From contig JACKPC010000003.1 in the NCBI GenBank assembly GCA_024233835.1, forward strand, positions 32,501 through 96,500: a stretch of 64,000 nt of DNA. Reading direction: 5' to 3'. Position numbers and translations under genes: made by a program. The notes below the pieces were generated by a model that worked only from the letters and a program-made list of their open reading frames with translations, did no database searches and was not told the origin of the DNA. The stretch is from Leptospiraceae bacterium (GTDB lineage: Bacteria > Spirochaetota > Leptospiria > Leptospirales > Leptospiraceae). Positions 25,624-34,400 of the stretch are shown here, in pieces (the stretch's first letter is position 1; every line of letters starts with the position of its first letter).

Positions 25624-26919
25624 ATGAGTAATATCCCACTTGGACTGGAAACAACAAAAATGACGCCTTATAAGGCAATGGTCGTTGATGACTCCCCTCT
25701 CATTCGCATGTCTTTAACCCGTATGTTAACCTCTGAAAAATTTTCGGTGATTGCCGAGATGGAGAACGGACTCGAAGTCATTAAAAAACTTAAATATTCT
25801 GTAGAGAAACCGGATCTCATCTTCATGGATATTGATATGCCGGTAAAAGATGGGCTGGAAACTATTAAGGAAGTCCGACCCGAATACCCCAATATCAAAA
25901 TCGTAGTGGTTACCATGCACAACCACGAAAAGCTTATCAATGAACTCATAAAACTCAAAGTAGAAGCCTTTATTTTAAAACCTTTTGATAGAAACCAGGT
26001 CGTTCAGAAACTGGCAAAGGTTCTGGGTCGTCAGGATTTGCTGGATAAGGTGGCTACCGGTTATACGAATACGGCCACTCTGAACCTTAATGAAATGAAA
26101 ATTCCGGCTCTTCCCCATGTGGTAATGAAGGTTATGACTTTTGATACCAGTAACCCTACCGGGGGAAGCCAGGAATTAGAACAAATTATCAGTCCGGATA
26201 AATCGATTACAACAACTCTGTTAAGGGTAGCGAATTCGGCTTTCTACGGTCGTTCCGGTGGAGTTAAAACGGTCAAAGATGCGATAACCCTTATTGGTGT
26301 AAAAACGGTGAAAAACCTTGTGATCCTACAATCGGTGAAAAATACGCAGAAGCTTGCACCGGGAGAGGTTTTTTCTAAATATTTAAAAGAACTTCCTATC
26401 CTGACTGCCCTGATAGCTTTTGATATCGCCACCCCCTTTGGCCTGAAAACCATTCGGGATGAGGCTTTTTTAAGTGCTCTCTTATATAAAATCGGGATGA
26501 CCATACTCGCGATAAACTTTAAAGACCGATACGCGAAGGTAATTAATGCATCCGAAAAGCAACTGAAGGAACTCATCCTGATAGAAAAGAACGAGTTTAA
26601 GATTAGCTCGGTAGAGCTGGGTTTGAAGGTTTTCAAAGCCTGGAATATGCCGGAAACCATGAAATCGGTGATTGAGAAACAGGGTTTTTCTCCTCATGAA
26701 ATTGGAGAAGTAACCGATCTGAATCGCCTCACCCGCGTTTCCGAAGCCCTGGCCAAAAAGATGATAGGAATCTATCTAAACCCCGTAGAAGAAAAGATTG
26801 TTTCGGAAGTAATCAAGCACTATGGCGAAGAGGAAGAAACAATTTCAGAGATTTTCGGAGAAGACTACTACGAAATGATACAGGATCACCCATTCTTTGA
26901 AATTACCATGAAAGTTTAA
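25624..26919 (+). CDS. response regulator with HDOD output domain
   Basis: A 431-residue protein. The receiver domain (residues about 15-135) has the acidic pair in KAMVVDDSPLIRMS, the phospho-Asp69 in LIFMDIDMPVKDG, and the Lys in ILKPFDR. The HDOD domain follows (about 155-355), with IPALPHVVMKVMTF and LLRVANSAFYGRSG, plus ITLIGVKTVKNLVI. HDOD is an HD-GYP relative without the metal-binding HD pair and acts as a signalling scaffold, often in cyclic-di-GMP or chemotaxis-linked control. The sensor kinase is not adjacent. GAGAA lies just before the ATG. Confidence 0.93.
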   Translation: MSNIPLGLETTKMTPYKAMVVDDSPLIRMSLTRMLTSEKFSVIAEMENGLEVIKKLKYSVEKPDLIFMDIDMPVKDGLETIKEVRPEYPNIKIVVVTMHNHEKLINELIKLKVEAFILKPFDRNQVVQKLAKVLGRQDLLDKVATGYTNTATLNLNEMKIPALPHVVMKVMTFDTSNPTGGSQELEQIISPDKSITTTLLRVANSAFYGRSGGVKTVKDAITLIGVKTVKNLVILQSVKNTQKLAPGEVFSKYLKELPILTALIAFDIATPFGLKTIRDEAFLSALLYKIGMTILAINFKDRYAKVINASEKQLKELILIEKNEFKISSVELGLKVFKAWNMPETMKSVIEKQGFSPHEIGEVTDLNRLTRVSEALAKKMIGIYLNPVEEKIVSEVIKHYGEEEETISEIFGEDYYEMIQDHPFFEITMKV

Positions 26920-27164
26920 GTGGCTTTTATCAGGACAGTCCAAGTACGATACACTTTGCTACGGTTGGTGAGCCTTCGAACCACAGCAATCGGCAAAGGC
27001 TATGCCTGTATACAGAAAAAACATTTGGCATTATATCAGAACTTTTAAACAGGGGAAGCCATTCGTAAATTACATTTAACAATTTTGGGGGCTTATCCCA
27101 GTTTATTCTTAAAGTATAAAATTTCTATTGGCAGTAACTTTAGTTCTGAGTATTTTTGTACATA

Positions 27165-28421
27165 ATGAAACAGTATCAAACCTTATCAGGAAAAGCATCC
27201 AAAACGGGGGAAGAACTATTAAAAGAATATCTTTCAGTTCGTCAAAAAACGATTCATATATGCAGTCGGCTTGAAAAAGAAGATTATGTTGTACAACCCT
27301 GTACAGAAGTTAGTCCACCAAAATGGCATCTGGGTCATACAACATGGTTTTTTGAAGAGTTAATTCTGATAAAATTTTTTCAAAGCATAAAGAGATTTAA
27401 CGAGAAATTCCCTCTCCTGTTCAATTCTTACTATAAATCATCAGGTAAACACTGGTTGCAGGGTGAACGAGGACAGTTATCAAGGCCTACCGTTGAAGAA
27501 GTCCTGGATTATAGAAAGGCTACAGATGACAATATTTCCAAATTATTTCTGACATACAAAAACAATCCGGAGATTGATTTACTACTGGAACTTGGAATTC
27601 ATCACGAACAGCAGCACCAGGAATTGCTTTATATGGATATAAAATATATTTTTGGTATCAATCCTCTACTTCCTCAATACTCTGAAGCCCCATTAGTTAA
27701 AGCTCAAAAGCCCGTGGAAGGCTGGAAAGCATTTAAAGAAGGTGTTTATGAGATCGGTCATCATAATCCGAGTTTTTCTTATGATAACGAAGGACCGCGT
27801 CATAAGACCTACATTCATCCATTTCGGATTAGTGAGAACACAGTTACAAATGGAGAATATTTAGAATTTATTAAAGATAAGGGATATTCCATTCCCCTAC
27901 TATGGTTAAGTGAAGGCTGGGATTGGATAAACAATCACAATATTCACTGTCCACATTATTGGTTTGAGATGGATGATGTCTGGCATGAATTTACCTTGCA
28001 CGGCCATTATCCTCTTGATCTGAATGCACCGGTGAGCCATATCAGTTATTTTGAAGCAGATGCCTTTGCCAGATGGAAAGGGTTAAGACTTCCCACCGAG
28101 CAGGAAACTGAAATTTTTTTAGAAGGTATTTCAGAAGACCCATCTCTACAAAACGAAATATTACAACCTTATAGCGCTGAAACAAAAGTAAATCAAGTAT
28201 GGTGCTGGACAAGAAGCCAATATTCTCCGTATCCGGGCTTTCAAGTATGCGAAGGTCCGATAGGAGAGTATAATGGAAAGTTTATGTGCAATCAGTTTGT
28301 GCTTAAAGGAGGATGTATAGCCACACCATATGGCCATTATAGACCGAGTTATCGTAACTTTTATAAAGCCCAGCAACGCTGGATGTTTTCCGGAATTCGA
28401 CTGGCAAAGGACCTGATATGA
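27165..28421 (+). CDS. egtB: ergothioneine biosynthesis sulfoxide synthase EgtB
   Basis: About 418 residues from the ATG at 27165; a TTG three codons earlier is possible. EgtB is a non-haem iron enzyme that joins O2, a thiol (gamma-Glu-Cys or Cys) and hercynine to form a sulfoxide. The N-terminal DinB-like domain holds the Fe ligands: His55 in PPKWHLGHTTWFFEE and the H-x3-H-x-E set His147, His151, Glu153 in HHEQQHQELL. The C-terminal half is the FGE/sulfatase-modifying fold, with DNEGPRHKTYIHPFRIS, FEADAFARWKGLRLPTEQE, and the end RNFYKAQQRWMFSGIRLA. Its last bases overlap the start of egtD (ATGA). Confidence 0.93.
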   Translation: MKQYQTLSGKASKTGEELLKEYLSVRQKTIHICSRLEKEDYVVQPCTEVSPPKWHLGHTTWFFEELILIKFFQSIKRFNEKFPLLFNSYYKSSGKHWLQGERGQLSRPTVEEVLDYRKATDDNISKLFLTYKNNPEIDLLLELGIHHEQQHQELLYMDIKYIFGINPLLPQYSEAPLVKAQKPVEGWKAFKEGVYEIGHHNPSFSYDNEGPRHKTYIHPFRISENTVTNGEYLEFIKDKGYSIPLLWLSEGWDWINNHNIHCPHYWFEMDDVWHEFTLHGHYPLDLNAPVSHISYFEADAFARWKGLRLPTEQETEIFLEGISEDPSLQNEILQPYSAETKVNQVWCWTRSQYSPYPGFQVCEGPIGEYNGKFMCNQFVLKGGCIATPYGHYRPSYRNFYKAQQRWMFSGIRLAKDLI

Positions 28422-29419
28422 AAATTTCAAAAATAATACATGAGAATCAATCTTCCCCAAAAGCAGAAATAGAACAATTTGCGATTGATGTTTTAACCGG
28501 GTTATGCTCGATTCCAAAACAGTTATCGGCTAAGTATTTTTATGATGATACGGGAAGTGAAATCTTTCAAAAAATTACTCAACACGAAGACTACTATCTG
28601 ACGAAAACGGAATTTAGGATCCTTAATGAAATTAAATATACACTTCCCCAAATCATTGGAGAAGATGAAATTGACATCATTGAGCTTGGTGCAGGAGATG
28701 GACATAAAACTCAAATCATTCTTGAAGGCTTTCTTGAACGAAATTATAAAGTTAATTACTATCCCATTGACATTTCTGAAAAAGCTATGACTATGCTGGA
28801 AACCAACATCAATTCTCATAAGAATCTAAAAGTTCATGGAATTGTAGCAGAATACTTTGATGGATTACGATATCTCAGAAGTAAATCCTTAAATAAACAA
28901 CTGGTTTTATTTCTCGGCTCTAATATTGGAAACTTTAATCGTGCACAAAATCAAGGTTTTTTACGACGTCTCTGGAATAGCCTGAATGCTCTTGATTATG
29001 TGCTAATCGGTTTTGATTTGAAAAAGAATATTAGCATATTAACCCGTGCATATAATGATTCTGCGGGATATACCAGGGAGTTCAATTTAAACCTTTTAAG
29101 AAGAATTAACCGGGATTTAGGCGGAGATTTTGACTTAAATAAATTTCAGCATTTCGGTATTTATAATCCGATCCTGGGTTCAATGGAGAGTTACTTACTT
29201 GCAATTGAAGAGCATGATATTTATATCAAAGAACTTGAACATTCCTTCCATTTCGATGCTTTTGAACCCATTCATTTAGAGTATTCTTTTAAATTTTTGA
29301 AAAGTGATATTGAATTTATGAGTAAGCACACTGGATTCAAGGTGATTCAACATTTTTCAGATACCCAAGAATTCTTCATTGATTCTTTATGGAAAGTCAC
29401 CAAGGAAAACAGGAAATAA
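28418..29419 (+). CDS. egtD: L-histidine N-alpha-methyltransferase EgtD
   Basis: A 333-residue SAM-dependent enzyme that trimethylates histidine to hercynine. Motifs: KYFYDDTGSEIFQKITQHED with YYLTKTE (substrate pocket), the SAM-binding IIELGAGDGHKTQIIL, YPIDISEKAM, and LVLFLGSNIGNFN. These are the standard EgtD signatures. The gene overlaps egtB by 4 bases, so the two are translated together. EgtA, EgtC and EgtE homologues are not in the window, so the thiol donor and the final C-S cleavage step must come from elsewhere or follow a shorter route. Confidence 0.95.
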   Translation: MKISKIIHENQSSPKAEIEQFAIDVLTGLCSIPKQLSAKYFYDDTGSEIFQKITQHEDYYLTKTEFRILNEIKYTLPQIIGEDEIDIIELGAGDGHKTQIILEGFLERNYKVNYYPIDISEKAMTMLETNINSHKNLKVHGIVAEYFDGLRYLRSKSLNKQLVLFLGSNIGNFNRAQNQGFLRRLWNSLNALDYVLIGFDLKKNISILTRAYNDSAGYTREFNLNLLRRINRDLGGDFDLNKFQHFGIYNPILGSMESYLLAIEEHDIYIKELEHSFHFDAFEPIHLEYSFKFLKSDIEFMSKHTGFKVIQHFSDTQEFFIDSLWKVTKENRK

Positions 29420-29473
29420 TTTTTAAGTAGACAGAAATTTGAATTTTAAGTAAATAATTAAGTAAGAGGTACT

Positions 29474-30334
29474 ATGATAGCCATAACCGGAATAACAGGA
29501 AAATTAGGTAGCTTAGTTCTTCAGGAACTATTAGGAAAAGAGAGTGTAAGCCAAGTTATTGGTTTAGCACGAACTCCGGAAAACGCAAAAAAGTTTGCAC
29601 AGCAGGGTGTAGAGATTCGGCCTTTTAATTTCGATGATCCCCATGGTTTATCTCAAAGCTTGTCAGGAATACGAACTTTATTATTAGTTTCCGGCACAGA
29701 CATTGGACCGCGTGTACAGCAACATAAAAATGTTATTGATGCTGCTATAAAAGCTAAGGTAAATAGAATCGTTTACACGAGTATCGTTATTGCCGGAAAG
29801 AGACCTGAACCCATATTTCAGGATCATAAGCTTACAGAAGATTATATCAAGGGAAAACCTATTACATTCACTATATTAAGAAATAATTATTATATGGATC
29901 CTTACCTGGTAGAAATAGATATTGCAATAGAAAAAGGTGCTTATCGCTCTCCTAATGGAACTGAAGGAGCTGCGTTAATCAGTCGTAAAGATATATCTCG
30001 TGCTTGTGCTGAGGTTTTATTAAGCGATAAACATGCAGGAAAAATTTATGAATTAACCGGAACAAAAAAAGTTACTCCACAAGACTTTGCTGCAATCGCA
30101 TCATCTTTGAGTGGTAAAGAAATCTCCTACGAGAAGATATCTTTTGAAGACCTAAAAAATGATTATCTAAATAGGGGGTACCCCAAAGAACATATGCCAT
30201 TTCTAATTTTATTAGAGGAGGTTATTGCATCTGCTTCGTTGTCAAAAACTTCACAGGATTTTGAAACGATAACGGGAACTAAACCGGAAAGTTTTGAAAA
30301 ATTTGTTTATAGGCAAAAGGAATCTAAAGATTAA
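29474..30334 (+). CDS. NmrA-like NAD(P)-binding oxidoreductase (QorB type)
   Basis: A 286-residue atypical short-chain dehydrogenase. The dinucleotide motif is IAITGITGKLGSLVLQELLG, in the G-x-x-G-x-x-G pattern of NmrA/QOR2 proteins, followed by VIGLARTPENA that would select NADP. VNRIVYTSIVIAG and the lack of a canonical Y-x-x-x-K fit the family. E. coli QorB reduces quinones; NmrA itself senses redox state. Its place 54 bases after egtD may mean a shared transcript and a link to redox defence, which is inference. Confidence 0.85.
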   Translation: MIAITGITGKLGSLVLQELLGKESVSQVIGLARTPENAKKFAQQGVEIRPFNFDDPHGLSQSLSGIRTLLLVSGTDIGPRVQQHKNVIDAAIKAKVNRIVYTSIVIAGKRPEPIFQDHKLTEDYIKGKPITFTILRNNYYMDPYLVEIDIAIEKGAYRSPNGTEGAALISRKDISRACAEVLLSDKHAGKIYELTGTKKVTPQDFAAIASSLSGKEISYEKISFEDLKNDYLNRGYPKEHMPFLILLEEVIASASLSKTSQDFETITGTKPESFEKFVYRQKESKD

Positions 30335-30395
30335 TAACGTATCCATGGTTTAATTGGGTAAGCAATATTTTGAAAAGTAAATTTTCTATTGACAG

Positions 30396-30466
30396 GGGAT
30401 TTTCAGGAAGACAGTAAACAAGCGGAATCGTATACAAACTTTATTTGGTATGCTCCAGAAAATCCC
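30396..30466. other. imperfect inverted repeat between convergent genes
   Basis: GGGATTTTCAGG (30396-30407) and CCAGAAAATCCC (30455-30466) pair in 11 of 12 positions across a 47-base gap. It lies between the converging NmrA-like and tag genes. It could be a large bidirectional transcript-end structure or a decayed element; there is no T run. Confidence 0.35.
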
Positions 30467-30510
30467 TTGAGACCATGCTATATGCGGATACCATGAACTG
30501 GTATAAGTTT

Positions 30511-31065
30511 TTATTGATTTACCCATGCAGGTTTAGTTTTTAAAACTTTATTGTAGATAGGACAAGTCGACACGTGTGCACCAGATAAATATCCCGTACT
30601 AACCAGGAACTCATTCACAATTTCGCCACCAGTAAATTTGAAGGTTTTCTTGAATAGTTTCATCCATTCTTCCTTTGTTTTAGGATGGTTTTTATCTAGC
30701 CAATTTTTAAAGGAACCAAACTCTTTTTGAAGCTGCAAGATTACATTGGCATTGTGAATAACAGCATTAATTTTTAATCGATTTCTGATTATGCCTGCGT
30801 CATTAAGAAGCCTTTGCTTGTCTTTTTCCTTATACGAAGCTACTTTCTTAATATCAAAATTGTGGAAGGCTTTTTTGAAATTCTCCTGCTTGTTTAGGAT
30901 GGTTGTCCAACTCAAACCAGCTTGATTAATTTCTAAAACAAGTCTTTCAAACAGTTCGTTATCGTTATATATAGAAAAGCCATAAGCTTTGTCGTGATAT
31001 ATACGGTGGACATTTGTTTTATCCAGATGCCCAACAGCTTCGCAATATGTTTTTGGTTTTTCCAT
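30511..31065 (-). CDS. tag: DNA-3-methyladenine glycosylase I
   Basis: A 184-residue base-excision enzyme that removes 3-methyladenine from DNA. Family marks: the zinc Cys in KTYCEAVGH, YHDKAYGFSIYNDNELFE, the helix LEINQAGLSWTTILNKQENF, and the C-terminal SGAHVSTCPIY carrying the other zinc His and Cys. Length equals that of E. coli Tag. The usual RCxW start is relaxed to YCEAV, and the catalytic environment looks kept. A nine-codon leader (31065-31091) ends in TAATG, sharing bases with the tag start, so translation may be coupled. Confidence 0.92.
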   Translation of the reverse strand: MEKPKTYCEAVGHLDKTNVHRIYHDKAYGFSIYNDNELFERLVLEINQAGLSWTTILNKQENFKKAFHNFDIKKVASYKEKDKQRLLNDAGIIRNRLKINAVIHNANVILQLQKEFGSFKNWLDKNHPKTKEEWMKLFKKTFKFTGGEIVNEFLVSTGYLSGAHVSTCPIYNKVLKTKPAWVNQ

Positions 31066-31091
31066 TATACAAACAGCTCAAAATGTTTCAT
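31065..31091 (-). CDS. possible leader peptide of tag (8 residues)
   Basis: AAGGTG lies 7 bases before an ATG that opens MKHFELFV and stops at TAA; the TAATG overlap gives the tag start. The tag start has no good ribosome site of its own. A translated leader that feeds ribosomes to tag is plausible but based on sequence layout alone. Confidence 0.3.
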   Translation of the reverse strand: MKHFELFV

Positions 31092-31490
31092 AAATATCAC
31101 CTTTTCAACAATGGACTGATAAACTTTTAAGATACTATACCCGTTTATAGTATGGCTCCTTAAACTCCCTACCAAGCCATGTCCATCCAATTTCAACGCG
31201 CTTATCTCGCTCAGATATATTTCTAATGCCATTTGAGTCAACTACTTAGCATTGTTTCTGACTTTGCCAGTATCCTAAAAGACAAGAATACCCTAAGACT
31301 GTAGATTAGACAATCTAAAAATCCCAATGCTTCGAAAAAATATCTGATACATCAGTTTTTGATTGTAAGGATTTACGATTACATAATAGTATTATATTTA
31401 CAAAGATAAACGTCTGAAACAATACTAAGTGATTATGTTAAAATACCATGACTATTTTTTAAGAAAAGGAAAGAACAAAAAAAGAAACAG
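31092..31490. other. gene-poor spacer with one protein-like fragment
   Basis: About 400 bases between the divergent tag and giant kinase genes. On the minus strand, 31135-31245 is open for 36 codons without a start. It reads VVDSNGIRNISERDKRV then EIGWTWLGREFKEPYYKRV and a stop, a protein-like composition that may be a fragment of a lost gene. The rest shows no gene, strong hairpin or clear repeat. The start of the kinase has AAAGGAAAG about 16 bases upstream. Confidence 0.4.
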
Positions 31491-34400
31491 ATGATTGGTT
31501 ATAAAATTAGAGAAAAACTTTATGAAAGCAAATCTTCAGTTGTTTACAAAGGATATAAAGAAAGCAATCAACAGGAGGTGATTTTAAAATTTTTAAATAG
31601 AGAGTATCCTACTCCTGAGGAAATTGCTCGCTTTGAGAGAGAATACGAACTAACACGAAGTTTAGCATCAAATGGAATTATCAAAGCTTATAATCTGGAA
31701 AAATATAAAGATACTATATTTATGGTTTTGGAAGATTTTGGAGGTAATTCATTCAAAAAGTATCTTACTTATCAGAAAATAGTTCTAAAAGAATTTCTAA
31801 ATATAGCCATTCAAATAACAGAGATTTTAGCTCAAATTCATGAACGCAATATCGTACATAAAGATGTAAACCCCACGAATATCATTTATAATCCGGAAAC
31901 TAAACAAATAAAAATTATTGATTTTGGAATTTCTACGGAATTATCTTATGAAAGTCCTGCTGTTTTGGAAGGAACGATTACCTACATTTCTCCCGAACAA
32001 ACAGGTCGAGTAAATCGTATGATAGATTACAGGACTGATTTTTATTCTTTAGGTATGTCTTTGTATGAATTATTGACAGGACAGGCTCCTTTTATTTCCG
32101 AAGATATTGTTGAATTGGTTTATTTACATATCGCCAAATATCCTGAGGATGTATATACTAAAAATCCGGATACTCCTAAAATAATATCTTCCATATTGCG
32201 AAAGATGTATGATAAAGACGCAGACAAACGCTACCAGAGTGCTAAGGGGATAAAGAGAGACTTTGAAAAGTGCCTGGAACAACTAGAAAAATCAGGGGAC
32301 ATCCCAGAGTTTCCACTGGGAATGGAAGATTATTCTGATAAATTTCACATTCCCCATAAGTTGTACGGTCGGGAAAAAGAACTAAATATTCTCATACACC
32401 TATTTGAAAAAGTAGCGAACACAGTAGATGAAGACCAATATGGTTCTGCAATTTTACTTGTATCCGGTTATTCCGGTATTGGGAAGTCTTCTTTTATTTA
32501 CGAAACACAAAAGCCTATTACACAAAAAAAAGGATTTTTTTTGGAAGGTAAATTTGATCAACTCCAAAGAAATATTCCCTTCTACGCAATTATCACAGCA
32601 TTTAAAGGTTTACTAAAACAATTATTAACAGAACCAGAAAAAGAGCTGCACAGTTGGAGGGAAAAGATACTGAAAGCAGTAGGTGTAAACGGACAGGTTA
32701 TCATAGATCTAATTCCGGAATTAGAATATATTATTGGTAAACAAAGTCCGGTCTCTCAACTGAGTCCTATCGAATCAATGAATCGATTCAATTTAAGTTT
32801 CCAGAATTTTATCAGCGTTTTTGCTCAAAAAGAACACCCGCTTGTACTCTTTTTTGATGATTTGCAATGGGCAGATGTTCCTTCTCTAAACTTGATAAAA
32901 AATTTAATCACAAATCCGGATATTCAATATTTTTTAATTATAGGGTCTTTTAGAGACAACGAAGTAGATGCTTCTCATCCTTTGAACATCATGATAGATG
33001 AAGTTCGCAAAACGCAAAAGAATGTTCAGAGCATACATTTGAAGTCTCTAGAGAAAGAGCATGTCTATTCTCTATTATCCGAAACATTGCAAACAAAGAA
33101 AGATAGCTTAATGCCTATGGTAGAATTGCTTTATCAAAAAACAGATGGTAATCCCTTCTTTTTATCGGAACTGCTGAAAGAATTATACAAAGACAAAATA
33201 ATATTATTTAATTATAAAACAAAGGAATGGAACTGGAAAGACAAAGATATTTTATCTTACAATGTAGCTGATAATGTAGCTGATTTAATGGTAAAAAAAC
33301 TGAATAAATTATCTAAAAATACACAGGAAACACTTAGTTATTCTGCTTGTCTCGGCAACAAATTTAAAACAAATACACTTTCTCTGATCATGGAAGGTTT
33401 ATTTAACTATACATATTTACATCCACCTATTCAAGAAGGAATGCTTCTTAAAGTTGGAGAAAATTTATTTCGTTTTCAACATGATAGAGTACAAGATGCA
33501 GCCTATTCCTTCCTTGAGGAGTCTAAGAAAAAAGAAATACATTTAAAGATAGGTAGGCTATTATTCCAGGATACCTTAGATAATACAAATAATTCCGAAT
33601 TAGAGAAAGGTATTTTTGATATAGTTAGTCATTATAACTTTGGAAGCGAACTAATTTCGGAAGATTCGGAAAAAATCAGGTTAATAGAACTGAACTTACA
33701 AGCAGCAAAAAAAGCAAAGCAATCAGTTGCTTTTCAAGGATCATTAAAATTTTTAAGAAAGGCAGTTGACATACTGTCAAACATTTCCACTCTATCTAGC
33801 CTTGACCCAACATTACAACAAAACTTATTTTGGACCAATCACTACGAATTAGCCTTAGAACTGTATACCGAACTCTCCGAGTTGGAATACTTGAATGGGA
33901 ATTTTGAAGAAGCGGAAAATTACTTTGAATTGGTTTTAGATAATGCAAAAAAAATAATGGAAAGAATGAGAATATGGGAAATCCAATTACAGTACTATTC
34001 CATGCAAAATAGGTTCAAGGAAGCCTTGGATATTTGCTATAAAGCTTTGGAGGAGCTAGGCGAACCTTTGCCAACGGAAAAATATGATCCCCTTCCGGAT
34101 ATTATGAAATCCAAACAATTACTGGGCAACAGACCGATTGAGGATTTGAACCAAAATATCATACAGGATCAGAATGAGTTGCTTACTGTGAGAATGCTAA
34201 ATGCTGCATTTACTCCAGCTTATATTAGTCATCCGGTGATAATTCCTTTTATTATTTTGAAGGCAGTCAACCTTTCGCTAGAATTCGGTATGAATCCATA
34301 TATTCCGTTTTTGCTTGGAGGGTATGGATGTTTTATATTAGGCTTAGAAATGAATGATTTTGAGTCTGCACTACAATTTGGAAAACTATCTATTAGTATC

